A stretch of DNA of 64,000 nucleotides. Source: Gemmatimonadaceae bacterium. GTDB lineage: Bacteria; Gemmatimonadota; Gemmatimonadetes; Gemmatimonadales; Gemmatimonadaceae. The stretch covers positions 1 through 64,000 of the forward strand of contig JACMLX010000083.1 in the NCBI GenBank assembly GCA_014379355.1, written 5' to 3'. Below, piece by piece: positions 8,563-17,477 of this stretch. Under the pieces are notes generated by a model, which had not been told where the DNA came from, did not search any database, and saw nothing but the letters and a program-made list of their open reading frames with translations. How positions within the stretch are numbered: position 1 is the first letter of the stretch; the number at the start of each line of letters is the position of its first letter. Position numbers and translations under genes: made by a program.

Positions 8563-9465
8563 TCAGCCGAGAGCGACTCCCCACCGACCTGCGAGCGTCG
8601 AGCCACTCTCGAGCCTCCTCAGACCCCACTCCGGATGGTTGAGGGCGTCGCTGCCACAGGTCATCGGCTCGATCGCGATGCTCCTGCGCGCGACGCCCGA
8701 CGGAAGCGCGTCACCTGTGTACACGACGCAGTAGTCGAACGATTCGTCCATCCAGACCGCCAGCGACATCGATCCGTTCGCGAGACGCACGCGAACCAGT
8801 CCGTCCGCGCCGCGCGTCGGTCTCGCGAAACAGTGATTGAACTGCGTGCTGCCGATCGCGCGCGGAGTTCGGAAATCCAGCCTCGCCTCGTCCACCGGCA
8901 ACACCCGGCCCGTCGGAATGAGCTGCTCGAACTCGAGGACCTCGGCGAACGGCAGCGTGAGGGTGTCGCTGTCGACCAGCACCGAGCCGACCGTGAAGTA
9001 CGGATGAAACCCCATCGCGACCGGCGCAGCCTGCGCGCCGGTGTTGGTGATCGACGCAGCCACGGACAACCCAGTTTCATCGACGCGGTATGCGACGCGG
9101 AGTGCGAGCGGGAAGGGATACCCCGGCTCGCCGTCGAGGTGGAGCGTGAACGCCGCCGCATGAGGCGAACGCGTCTCGACCGTCCACTCCCGCTTTCGCA
9201 CGAAGCCGTGGATGGCGTTCGGCCCGTCCTTGTCCGTCAGCGGCAGCTGGTGCTCGACGCCGTTCCAGCGATAGCGGCCGCCGGCCACCCGACCGGGGAA
9301 CGGGATCAACACGTCGCCCTGCCCGCCCTGCTTGTTGGCCGCCCCGCGATATCCCGTCACGACCAGTGCATCGGCACAGGTCAGCCCTCGCAGACTCGCA
9401 CCGTGCGACGACACAACTGCTCGCCACTCCCCTGAAACCAGCTCCAATTCGGTGTCATCAGTCAT
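8563..9465 (-). CDS. Aldose 1-epimerase family protein
   Basis: A 300-residue cytoplasmic protein of the galactose-mutarotase superfamily, which interconverts alpha and beta anomers of free sugars. Visible family features are IPFPGRVAGGRYRWNG near residue 60, the NAIHGFVR histidine, the second histidine in MGFHPYFTVG, and the C-terminal acid IEPMTCGSDALN where the glutamate is the expected base. I chose ATG 9465 (MTDDTELEL) because the upstream open frame is arginine- and glycine-rich and runs into the promoter spacer. It diverges from malQ, 165 bp away, so it fits a role in feeding glucose released from maltodextrins into metabolism. Confidence 0.9.
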   Translation of the reverse strand: MTDDTELELVSGEWRAVVSSHGASLRGLTCADALVVTGYRGAANKQGGQGDVLIPFPGRVAGGRYRWNGVEHQLPLTDKDGPNAIHGFVRKREWTVETRSPHAAAFTLHLDGEPGYPFPLALRVAYRVDETGLSVAASITNTGAQAAPVAMGFHPYFTVGSVLVDSDTLTLPFAEVLEFEQLIPTGRVLPVDEARLDFRTPRAIGSTQFNHCFARPTRGADGLVRVRLANGSMSLAVWMDESFDYCVVYTGDALPSGVARRSIAIEPMTCGSDALNHPEWGLRRLESGSTLAGRWGVALG

Positions 9466-9629
9466 GTCGCGCAGAATACTGCCGCCACGTCTCCCGGGCG
9501 ATGCGCGCGCACCCCTCTGCCGCCGACATGCCTGAGCCGTAGCGGAACCGCGTGGTATACGCCACCATATCCCCGTTCGCGCTCGACCGGCCCATCCCGG
9601 GCCGACCGCATCCGACCCGCACCGCACCG

Positions 9630-11099
9630 ATGACCTTCCCACGAGCTGCCGGCGTACTGCTGCACCCGACCTCCCTGCCCGGCGCCATGGGCATCGGCGA
9701 CCTCGGGCCCGATGCGCATCTCTTTCTCGACTTCATGGCGCAGTCGGGACTGAGGATCTGGCAGATGCTTCCCGTCGGCCCGACCGGGTATGGCGATTCA
9801 CCCTACCAGTGCTTCTCGGCGTTCGCGGGCAACGGCATGCTGATTCACCTGTCCGGCCCCGACAACACGAACTTCCCGCCGCGTACGGTCGAATTCGAGC
9901 ACGTCATTTCATACAAGCGTGAACGCCTGAAGAGACTGTTCGCGTCATACAAGCCGGACGCGAAGTTCGCGGCCTTCGTGCGCGCGAACGTCGAGTGGCT
10001 GCCCGACTACGCCCTGTTCATGGCGCTCAAGGAGGCGCACGGCGGCGTCGAATGGACGAAGTGGGAGTCGGGTGCCGCACACCGGAAACCGGCTGCGCTC
10101 GAGACGTGGCGCACGAAGCTCGAGGCAAGCATTCAGATGTACGAAGTGGAACAGTATTTCTTCTTCACGCAATTCTACGCGCTGAAGGAGGCCGCAAAGG
10201 AGCGCGGTATCGAGTTGATGGGCGATCTGCCGATCTACGTCGCGCACGACAGTGCCGATGTGTGGGCGAATCCGGATTGCTTCATGCTCGACGCCGATGG
10301 CAACAAGCTCGTGCAGGCCGGTGTGCCGCCCGACTATTTCTCCGCGACGGGGCAGTGCTGGGGCAACCCGATCTACAACTGGCCGGCGCTGAAGCGGACC
10401 GGCTACGCCTGGTGGGTCCGTCGCATGCGCGCCGCGTTCCAGCTGTTCGACAGTGTGCGCCTCGATCATTTCCGCGGATTCGAGGCATACTGGGAAGTGC
10501 CGGGTGATGCAGTGACGGCCGAGAAGGGGCGGTGGGTGAAGGGTCCGGGTGCTGATCTCTTCATCGCCATCGAGAAGGCGCTTGGAAGGCTGCCGATCGT
10601 GGCCGAGAATCTCGGCCTGATCACGCCGGAAGTGGAGACATTGCGCGAGCAGTTCGATTTCCCCGGCATGAGCATCCTGCAGTTCGCGTTCGGCGGCGAC
10701 GGGCAGGCGCACGAATTCAAGCCGCACAACTTTCCTCGCGAACGTGTCGTGTACACGGGTACCCACGACAACGACACCACCATGGGCTGGTGGAATTCGA
10801 CCGGACAGGGCGACTCCACGCGCACCTCCGACGAAGTCGACCGGGAGAAGAAATACGCGTTGCAGTACCTCGGCACCGATGGCCGTGAGATGAACTGGAC
10901 GCTGATGCGCGTCGGCCTCGCGTCGGTGGCGAACACGGTGTTGATCCCGATGCAGGACGTGCTCGGACTCGGCAGCGAGACACGCATGAACACGCCCGGC
11001 CGTTCGTCGGGCAACTGGGCTTTCCGCTTCAGCTGGGACCAGCTGACACCCGCCATGACCACGCGGCTCCGCATGCTGGTCGACACCTATGACCGCTGA
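9630..11099 (+). CDS. malQ: 4-alpha-glucanotransferase (GH77, amylomaltase)
   Basis: A 489-residue cytoplasmic enzyme that moves maltosyl and longer glucan units between alpha-1,4-glucans, releasing glucose. The N-terminus GVLLHPTSLPGAMGIGDLG is the GH77 hallmark. Catalytic residues are seen as Asp279 in VRLDHFRGF (nucleophile), Glu326 in VAENLG (acid/base) and Asp380 in YTGTHDND (transition-state stabiliser); the spacing of 47 and 54 residues is close to that of known MalQ proteins. Length matches the short bacterial form without the extra N-terminal domains of Escherichia coli MalQ. I prefer ATG 9630 to the upstream ATG 9552 because homology begins there. Its end lies against the start of the secreted GH13 gene, indicating one operon for maltodextrin use. 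Confidence 0.95.
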   Translation: MTFPRAAGVLLHPTSLPGAMGIGDLGPDAHLFLDFMAQSGLRIWQMLPVGPTGYGDSPYQCFSAFAGNGMLIHLSGPDNTNFPPRTVEFEHVISYKRERLKRLFASYKPDAKFAAFVRANVEWLPDYALFMALKEAHGGVEWTKWESGAAHRKPAALETWRTKLEASIQMYEVEQYFFFTQFYALKEAAKERGIELMGDLPIYVAHDSADVWANPDCFMLDADGNKLVQAGVPPDYFSATGQCWGNPIYNWPALKRTGYAWWVRRMRAAFQLFDSVRLDHFRGFEAYWEVPGDAVTAEKGRWVKGPGADLFIAIEKALGRLPIVAENLGLITPEVETLREQFDFPGMSILQFAFGGDGQAHEFKPHNFPRERVVYTGTHDNDTTMGWWNSTGQGDSTRTSDEVDREKKYALQYLGTDGREMNWTLMRVGLASVANTVLIPMQDVLGLGSETRMNTPGRSSGNWAFRFSWDQLTPAMTTRLRMLVDTYDR

Positions 11100-11103
11100 T
11101 CGC

Positions 11104-12942
11104 ATGCCGCGCACTTTCCTCGAGTGGACCCGCGTTTCGTTGTTGCTCGCGATGTGTGCTACCGCCGTAGCAGCACAGGCGCCCGTGATCGAAAAGGTCG
11201 ATCCGCCGAACTGGTGGGGGCAACACACCATCAATCCCGTTCGTGTGCTGATCCGTGGCAAACACCTGCACGGCGCGACGCTCGTGTGTCCGACGCTTCG
11301 CTGTGCGCGCGTCACCGTGAATGCCGCCGGCACGTATGCGTTCGTCGACGTGACGATCCCCGTCAGCACTCGCGCAGGGAAGTATCCGCTCACCTTGCGC
11401 ACGGCCTCCGGGACTGCGCCGGTCCCGTTCACCGTGACGACGCCGCTGGCGCGCGCCGGTCGCTTCCAGGGCTTCAATCAGGATGACGCGATGTATCTCG
11501 TCATGCCTGACCGATTCGCGAATGGCGACACCGCGAACGATGATCCAGCGACCGCGCGCGGGCTGCACGACCGCAGCAGGACACGCTACTACCACGGCGG
11601 TGATCTCGAAGGACTGCGGCGCAAGCTGCCGTACCTGAAGCAGCTGGGCATCACGGCGGTCTGGCTCAACCCGCTGTACGACAACAACAACGCCTTGAAC
11701 CGCAAGGAGATGTACGACGGGCAGCCGATGGCCGACTACCACGGCTACGGCGCGACCGACATGTACGCCGTCGATGAACACTTCGGCGACATCGCGCTGT
11801 TCAAGTCGGTCACCGATGACGCGCACGCGATGGGGATCAAGATCATCCTGGACATGGTCGCGAATCACACGGGACCATATCACCCGTGGGCATCGGACTC
11901 GCCGACCCCGACATGGTTTCATGGCACGACGGAGACACATCCGAACAACACGTGGCAGACGTGGACGCTGCACGATCCCTATTCGCCGCTGGCGATGCGA
12001 CGCGAAACGCTCGACGGCTGGTTCATCAACATCCTGCCCGACTTCAACCAGGATGACCCGGAGGTGGCGCGCTACATCATCCAGAACACGCTGTGGTGGG
12101 TGGGGATGAGCGGCATGGACGGTATCCGCCAGGACACGTGGCCGTACGTGCCGCGCACATTCTGGCGCGAGTGGATGACGGCAATCCGCAAGGAGTATCC
12201 GACGCTGAAAGTCGTCGGCGAGGTGCTCGATGGCGACCCGACGTTCGTCTCATTCTTCCAGGGTGGCAAGACACAGTACGACGGCATCGATGACAAGGTC
12301 GATGCATTGTTCGACTTCCCGATCCACTTCACGTTGCGCAATGTGTTCGCTCGCGGCGGCTCGATCCGGGCGGTGCCGCAGATGCTGGCGCGTGACTACC
12401 TGTACCCGAATCCGAATGCGCTCGTCACGCTGCTCGGGCTGCACGACGTGAATCGCTTCATGCACGAACCCGGTGCCACCACAGCCGGGCTCAAACTCGC
12501 CTACACGTTTCTCGCCACCGCGCGCGGCACACCGCTGATCTACAACGGCGACGAGATCGCGTTGCCCGGCGGCAACGATCCCGACAACCGTCGCGACTTT
12601 CCCGGTGGCTGGGCGGCCGATCCTCGCAACGCCTTCGAGGCGTCGGGTCGGACGGATGTCGAGCAGTCGGTGTGGTCGCACCTGCAGACGCTGCTCCGGA
12701 TGCGCGCCGAGCGTGCCGATCTCCGTCGCGGCACGACGCAGAACCTGGCGGTGAGTGATCAGTCGTATGTCTACCGTCGCGGCAGGACGGTCGTCGCGAT
12801 CAACAACGGCACTGCTCCCGAGACGGTCACGCTGCCCGCCATGACACTCGGCGCCGACATCCTCAAGACCTGCGCAGCGCCGACGACCGTCGCCGGCGGC
12901 ATTTCCCTCACGATTCCGGCACGATCGAGCTGCGTGTTCTAG
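11104..12942 (+). CDS. Secreted GH13 alpha-amylase family enzyme (cyclomaltodextrinase-like)
   Basis: A 612-residue protein with a signal peptide ending near AAQA, then an N-terminal Ig-like domain (residues about 25-115, the Cyc-maltodext_N type), a GH13 barrel and a C-terminal beta domain. Catalytic residues are Asp344 (GIRQDTW), Glu373 (VVGEVLDG) and Asp448 (LGLHDVNRF); the calcium-region motif DMVANHTG is present. It should cleave alpha-1,4 linkages of cyclodextrins or maltodextrins in the periplasm. Two starts are possible: ATG 11104, four bases after the malQ stop, or ATG 11089, which overlaps malQ by 11 bp. The first gives the neater signal peptide and I use it. A neopullulanase or plain periplasmic alpha-amylase cannot be excluded. 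Confidence 0.93.
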   Translation: MPRTFLEWTRVSLLLAMCATAVAAQAPVIEKVDPPNWWGQHTINPVRVLIRGKHLHGATLVCPTLRCARVTVNAAGTYAFVDVTIPVSTRAGKYPLTLRTASGTAPVPFTVTTPLARAGRFQGFNQDDAMYLVMPDRFANGDTANDDPATARGLHDRSRTRYYHGGDLEGLRRKLPYLKQLGITAVWLNPLYDNNNALNRKEMYDGQPMADYHGYGATDMYAVDEHFGDIALFKSVTDDAHAMGIKIILDMVANHTGPYHPWASDSPTPTWFHGTTETHPNNTWQTWTLHDPYSPLAMRRETLDGWFINILPDFNQDDPEVARYIIQNTLWWVGMSGMDGIRQDTWPYVPRTFWREWMTAIRKEYPTLKVVGEVLDGDPTFVSFFQGGKTQYDGIDDKVDALFDFPIHFTLRNVFARGGSIRAVPQMLARDYLYPNPNALVTLLGLHDVNRFMHEPGATTAGLKLAYTFLATARGTPLIYNGDEIALPGGNDPDNRRDFPGGWAADPRNAFEASGRTDVEQSVWSHLQTLLRMRAERADLRRGTTQNLAVSDQSYVYRRGRTVVAINNGTAPETVTLPAMTLGADILKTCAAPTTVAGGISLTIPARSSCVF

Positions 12943-13010
12943 CACCGCACGTGCGTGGTCACGACGAGCTGAACTGGAAAATCCAAGTGTCTGCTTCGTT
13001 TCTTCAACTG

Positions 13011-13250
13011 CTGGTCTCGCACAGAGTCACGGGGGCACAGACAGTCCGTGCGTGATCGCGAACACTTTTCACGCGGGGCTCGCGGGGGGCGCGGGGAAAA
13101 ACAACTGCTTCTGGAAATGCCCTCGCGAGACGCTGTTCCAATTGCATTTGCAGTCGCTCGTCCCCACGTCCATCGCGAGCCCCGCGTGAAAAGTGTTTGC
13201 GCGATCACGCACGAACTCGCTGTGCCCCCGTGACTCTGTGCGATACCAGG
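13011..13250. repeat. Long imperfect inverted repeat, element C (family 2)
   Basis: A 240-bp element in the 386-bp spacer between two convergent genes (12943-13328). The arms, 13011-13097 and 13161-13250, match at roughly nine positions in ten by eye: both read CTGGT, one mismatch, then TCGCACAGAGTCACGGG, followed by GTGCGTGATCGCG, ACACTTTTCACGCGGGGCTC and GTGGGGA or CGGGGA. Octamers starting CACAGAGT, CACGGGGG, CACAGACA run near the tip. The unpaired core 13098-13160 contains GACGCTGTTCCAATTGCATT, which is the reverse complement of the element D core. Short open frames across it are in all likelihood spurious. Flanks 12943-13010 and 13251-13328 show only a repeated TTCTTCAAC. Confidence 0.82.
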
Positions 13251-13328
13251 CTTTTTCTTCAACCGATTGAGAAACGTCGCATCTCTCTTCTCCGCTGCGC
13301 TGCGTGATACATGCAGTTGTCGCAACCC

Positions 13329-15551
13329 TCAGCGCTGCAGCGCGAGCGAGAGGTAGATACTTCGGCCGTCGGAGGGCCAGACGCCAGGACCGGGGTAGAA
13401 TTGCGGCCGCTTCGTGAAGTACTGGCGGTCGAAAACGTTGCTCACGCCTGCCGTCACACGCGACAGGCGAGTGAGCGCGACGCCGCCATGCACATCGACG
13501 AGCGTGTACGCTGGGACGATTCCCGTCGCACCATTCGCGCTCGCCTGGACGGTGTTGAGCGCATCAGCGAACGTGCGGCTCACGTGACTCACCTGCACCG
13601 TGGCGTCGGCTCGACGGCCACTCGCTGACACTCCGCTGCGCACGATCCAGCGTGGCGCGGACTCCACCTCGTTGCCGGCGATGCTGACGTTCCGGCCACT
13701 CGCAATGAACGAGCCGCCGACATACTTCGCGTTCATGAGCGATGCTGCGGTGAACGCGCGCCAGCTGGTGTGACCCGTGTAGCCGAGTGGAATCGCCAGC
13801 CTCGACTCGACGCCCATCGTCCGTGTCGTGCCGACATTCGTCTTGAACGTGTACGGCGTGCCATCGGGATCGCTCAGCGTGAGCAGACCGAAGCGATTCT
13901 CATACCGCATGGCAAATGCGCTGACATCGTAGCTCACACCGCCGGAGAACGTGCGTCGTACGCCGCTCTCCATGGTCCATCCTCGCGCGTCACGGATGTT
14001 CGTGTCAGTGCGCTCGGTGGCAGTCTCCGGAAGCAGATCCTTGAGGATCATCGGACGATACGCCTGGCTGAATCCACCATACCACTCGCCGCCGCCGGAG
14101 AACTTGTACGCACCGCGCATGCCGAACAGCGGGAAATTGTGTCGGACATCGCGCGGTGTGTCCGCCGGATCGTAGTACGCCAGTGTGCCGCGCATGCGCG
14201 TGGTACCGCGTTCGACACGCACGCCTGGCACGAGACAGAATCGCGGCGAGAGACGCAGTTCCAGTTCGGCGTAGGCGGCCACGTTTTCCGTCAGGTAGTG
14301 CAGGTTTCGCTGAAACGTTGTGTTCGGTTGCAGCGTGAGATCGTAGTCGCTGCCGCGCGACCCAGTGCCACGCTGTCGTCGCCACGTATCGTTGTCCGAC
14401 ACCGCCACGCCCAGCGAGAGTGTCGCCGGTTTCTCGGCGATCGAGACTTCGTGCAGCACGCGCAGTTCCAGCGTCCGACTGTCATACTTGTCGATGTCGA
14501 CCTGGCGTGCCGAGTAGACTCCACTCGCCGAGGCCGTATCCGGTTGCGTTGCGAAGCCACCGACGGCTACGCTGCTGCGGCTGCCGAACACACCGGACGC
14601 GAGGAGTGTCGCGCGCGTTGCAGCGCCCGGTGTCCAGGTCAGCGACAACGACGGAACAATGATGTCGGGACTGTAGTAGTTGCGCGAGCGTGTGGCCGAG
14701 CGCGCGTCGACCGCAAACATCGCATCCGTGAGTGGACCGGGCTGCCGATACAGATAGCGGCTGCGGGCCACGTCCGCGCGCAGCGTCAATGCGTTGGAGA
14801 GAGGCGCCGATGCGCTGACGTACTCGGCGTCGGAGACGGAACGTCCATTCGCGCGATAGCCGTCGGAGCGGCGCACCGAGCCGTAAGCGTAGTACGTCAC
14901 GCGACCAGCCTTGCCTCCGATCGCATTGTAGGTGCTCAGCAACCCGAAGCCGCCGGCGGATGAGCGCGAGTCGAACGCGATCGCGCGCGTCGTGTCCGGC
15001 GTGCGCACGACGTAGTTGATCACACCGCCGAACTGCGAGCCGTATTGCAGCGCTGCCGTCCCGCGCACCAGCTCGACGCGCTCGATTGCTTCCATCGGTG
15101 CACTGTAGTGGCTGGCGGGATACCCATACACATCGGAGTTCGTGACGACCCCGTTCTGCCGGACGCTGAACTCCCAGGAGCGGTGTGCGTCGAGCCCGCG
15201 CGCCGAGATGTTCACCTGATTGCCCGAGCCATCCATGTCATAGACGAATACGCCTGGCACTTCGGCGAACAGCTGGCGACCGACTTTCTCCGCGATATTG
15301 GTGGTCGATCCGCTGACGGCAACGACTTCACTCTTCGCACCGGTCGTGATCATCCCCGCCACGATCCTCGGCGCACCGGATACCGCACCGGGCGTTCGCC
15401 GAGCGGTCACGACGACACCCGGCAGTGGCCGCGCCACGGAATCGCGCCGCGTCGAATCCGCACGCTCCTGCGCGCCACACATCACCGGCAGCATAAGCAC
15501 ACATGCCAGCAACAGTCGCACGCGCGCACCGGAGACTCCAAATCGTCGCAC
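13329..15551 (-). CDS. TonB-dependent outer-membrane receptor
   Basis: A 740-residue outer-membrane active transporter. GTG 15551 is the start: GGGAGG lies eight bases upstream and a signal peptide follows (RLLLACVLMLPVMCGAQ). The frame continues upstream to 15812, but that part is element D. After the signal come a TonB-box-like stretch (LPGVVVTARR), then the plug domain with VSGSTTNIAEKVGRQL, VPGVFVYDMDGSGNQVNISA and VELVRGTAALQYGSQFGGVI, then the 22-strand barrel rich in tyrosine-containing beta strands. The closing strand is SIYLSLALQR. Substrate unknown; iron chelates, cobalamin and oligosaccharides are all possible, and the absence of a SusD partner argues against a Sus-type receptor. 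Inverted copies of the same repeat family (C and D) lie on both sides. Confidence 0.92.
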   Translation of the reverse strand: MRRFGVSGARVRLLLACVLMLPVMCGAQERADSTRRDSVARPLPGVVVTARRTPGAVSGAPRIVAGMITTGAKSEVVAVSGSTTNIAEKVGRQLFAEVPGVFVYDMDGSGNQVNISARGLDAHRSWEFSVRQNGVVTNSDVYGYPASHYSAPMEAIERVELVRGTAALQYGSQFGGVINYVVRTPDTTRAIAFDSRSSAGGFGLLSTYNAIGGKAGRVTYYAYGSVRRSDGYRANGRSVSDAEYVSASAPLSNALTLRADVARSRYLYRQPGPLTDAMFAVDARSATRSRNYYSPDIIVPSLSLTWTPGAATRATLLASGVFGSRSSVAVGGFATQPDTASASGVYSARQVDIDKYDSRTLELRVLHEVSIAEKPATLSLGVAVSDNDTWRRQRGTGSRGSDYDLTLQPNTTFQRNLHYLTENVAAYAELELRLSPRFCLVPGVRVERGTTRMRGTLAYYDPADTPRDVRHNFPLFGMRGAYKFSGGGEWYGGFSQAYRPMILKDLLPETATERTDTNIRDARGWTMESGVRRTFSGGVSYDVSAFAMRYENRFGLLTLSDPDGTPYTFKTNVGTTRTMGVESRLAIPLGYTGHTSWRAFTAASLMNAKYVGGSFIASGRNVSIAGNEVESAPRWIVRSGVSASGRRADATVQVSHVSRTFADALNTVQASANGATGIVPAYTLVDVHGGVALTRLSRVTAGVSNVFDRQYFTKRPQFYPGPGVWPSDGRSIYLSLALQR

Positions 15552-15669
15552 CTTCTGATCCTCCCTGCGCCTGTACACGGGGGCTGGCCGTCCTGTTGCG
15601 CGAACTGTTCCCTCACACAGAGGAACGAAGCAGCGGTGATTCAGCGCTTCTACACCATTCAGGGAAGTG

Positions 15670-15898
15670 CGGTCTCGCACAGAGTCACAGTGGACAGCGA
15701 GATCGCTCGCGATCAGATCAGCTCTTTTCACGCGGGGCTCGCGAGGGACGCGGGGACGAGCAACGGCAAATGCCATTGGAACAGCGTCTCGCCAGAGCAG
15801 TTCCAACGGCACGTGATCTTCCCCGCGTCCCCCGCGAGCCCCGCGTGAACAGTGTTCGCCCGATCACGCACGAACTCCCTGTGCCTCTGTGCGAGACC
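15670..15898. repeat. Long imperfect inverted repeat, element D (family 2)
   Basis: A 229-bp relative of element C in the 360-bp spacer 15552-15911. Arms 15670-15756 and 15820-15898 pair through GGTCTCGCACAGAG, TTCACGCGGGGCTCGCG and GACGCGGGGA. The core contains GCAAATGCCATTGGAACAGC and GTCTCGCCAGAGCAGTTCC; the same core occurs inverted in element C. The right tip carries CACAGAG and CACAGGG units eight bases apart. It lies 14 bp before the stop of the VHPO-like gene and about 120 bp upstream of the TonB receptor start, so the receptor's promoter must lie within or beside it. The remaining bases 15552-15669 show the strong ribosome-binding site and no other clear motif. Confidence 0.82.
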
Positions 15899-15911
15899 AC
15901 GCAGTTTCGAA

Positions 15912-17477
15912 CTACGGCGCCCCGTCCGCCTGTGCGCGTCGCAACGTGAATGCGGCGATGCGAGAACCGTGAGTCTTGCCTTCCGTGATGTCGTTCATGT
16001 AGTGAATGCCGCCATACAGGCGCGACAGGCCGGCTTCAGCGGCCATCGCATGAAACTCGGAGGATGACGCAGGAAAGAGATAGCCGAGCACGTCCGCCGC
16101 GGCCGCCGAGAACGTCGAGTGGCCTGAAGGATAGGCTGGGAAGTTGGGCAGGCCGATATCCGTGCGTATCGCAGGATCCAGCTGCGACGGGCGCGGATTG
16201 AAATACTTGTACTTCGCTTCCCAGCACGCCACCGACGCGTCGTGCATCGCCATGTTCACGAGCGCGAACGCACGCGCGGCGCGCACCTCACTCATGTTGG
16301 CATCGCGGATGTGATCGGCGGCGATGTCGTTCCAGTGCCCGGGTGGCGTGTACGTGCCGGCACCGTCGTTCCACTTCTGCGCAATCGCACGCTGTGCGGT
16401 ACTGAGATTCTCCACTGTGCTCCGGACCTCGGCGACTTCCGCCTTCATCTGCGCCGATGCGGTCGCAAAGGGTGCAGGCGGACGCGCCGCCGCCAGCTCG
16501 GCCGGCGTAGCGCTCCATGCCAGCACGGCACCGAAGTTCGGCAGCATCGGCGGTCGCGCCGGTGTCTCGAGACTGAGCCATGGCGTTTCACCGCGTGCGC
16601 TGGCGCTGTCTGCCAGTGCCTTCCACTGCGCCGCATTGCCGATCGCGTTACCGGTGCCGTCCGCCGTCATGCGCGCAAGCACGAGCGTCGCGACAGAACG
16701 ACCGAGCGCGAGTCCCGCCGCAAGGTCACTGCTCGTCGCCTTGCCGCTCAACAGCGCCGCTTCGCGCTGATCGGCACCACGCTTCGTCACTTCCTCGACC
16801 GCGGCCGGAAACAGCGTCTGCATCATGGCAACGGTCACACCGGCCAGCACGGCCTCTTCCGACGGATATGACGGCAGGTCCGAAATCGGCACGAGCTGTC
16901 GGATTTCTGCATCGGCCCTGGCCGGCGACCGACGATTGTACTGATACTTGTACGCCCACGCCGCTTTCAGTGCCTCGTACTGCGCCACCGCGATGTAGCT
17001 GTAGGCGCGCGCCGCGTATGGTGGATTCGCGAACGGAAACGCGGGATCGCCGAACGGGTTGTTGGCATCCGGAAACACGTAGCTGCCATCGTCGCGCGGC
17101 GCCGGCGGCAGGTTGTAGCGCGCGACGAGGCCGCGGACGATCTGGTTCCAGCGCAGCACGCCCCCACCGGCCCAGTAGTTGATTCGCTCCGATTGCGCCG
17201 GCGTGAGCGCGTTCTGCGCGGCCTTGATCGCCGCCAGTTCCGCCTTGTACGCGTCGCTGCTGACCGCCGTCGGTGCCGGTACGGCAACCTGCGTGGCAGA
17301 CGTCAGCACGATCATCTTCCATGCGCCGGCCGTTGCGTCGGTGCTCGACGCGGTGAGCGGCAACAGATCCTCCGTTTGCGTGATCGCCTTGTCGCAGCTG
17401 AGCACTGCCGCGCTCAGCACACCGATGGCGAACACTCGCATGCCGCGCATCGCGCGGTCAGTCATCGACATCTGCAT
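15912..17477 (-). CDS. Vanadium-haloperoxidase/PAP2-type phosphatase lipoprotein, full motif set
   Basis: A 521-residue lipoprotein (AAVLSC lipobox, Cys about residue 28). The C-terminal fifth has the complete acid-phosphatase/VHPO signature: K422-x6-R429-P (KYKYFNPRP), PSGH at 450-453 and SR-x5-H-x3-D at 485-496 (SRLYGGIHYMND). In vanadium haloperoxidases these residues bind vanadate; in PAP2 phosphatases they bind phosphate. The N-terminal part is helical with FANPPYAARAYSYIAVAQYE, typical of the long bacterial VHPO-like family. The active chemistry, halogenation or dephosphorylation, cannot be decided from sequence. Start ATG 17477 shares a base with the stop of the beta-barrel gene upstream (TGATG), so the two are coupled. 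ATG 17471 and 17465 are alternatives. Confidence 0.88.
   Translation of the reverse strand: MQMSMTDRAMRGMRVFAIGVLSAAVLSCDKAITQTEDLLPLTASSTDATAGAWKMIVLTSATQVAVPAPTAVSSDAYKAELAAIKAAQNALTPAQSERINYWAGGGVLRWNQIVRGLVARYNLPPAPRDDGSYVFPDANNPFGDPAFPFANPPYAARAYSYIAVAQYEALKAAWAYKYQYNRRSPARADAEIRQLVPISDLPSYPSEEAVLAGVTVAMMQTLFPAAVEEVTKRGADQREAALLSGKATSSDLAAGLALGRSVATLVLARMTADGTGNAIGNAAQWKALADSASARGETPWLSLETPARPPMLPNFGAVLAWSATPAELAAARPPAPFATASAQMKAEVAEVRSTVENLSTAQRAIAQKWNDGAGTYTPPGHWNDIAADHIRDANMSEVRAARAFALVNMAMHDASVACWEAKYKYFNPRPSQLDPAIRTDIGLPNFPAYPSGHSTFSAAAADVLGYLFPASSSEFHAMAAEAGLSRLYGGIHYMNDITEGKTHGSRIAAFTLRRAQADGAP

Noticed and set aside
13011-15898. Composite transposon made of elements C and D
   Set aside because: No transposase, no terminal repeats of insertion-sequence type and no visible target duplication; inverted copies alone are not enough.
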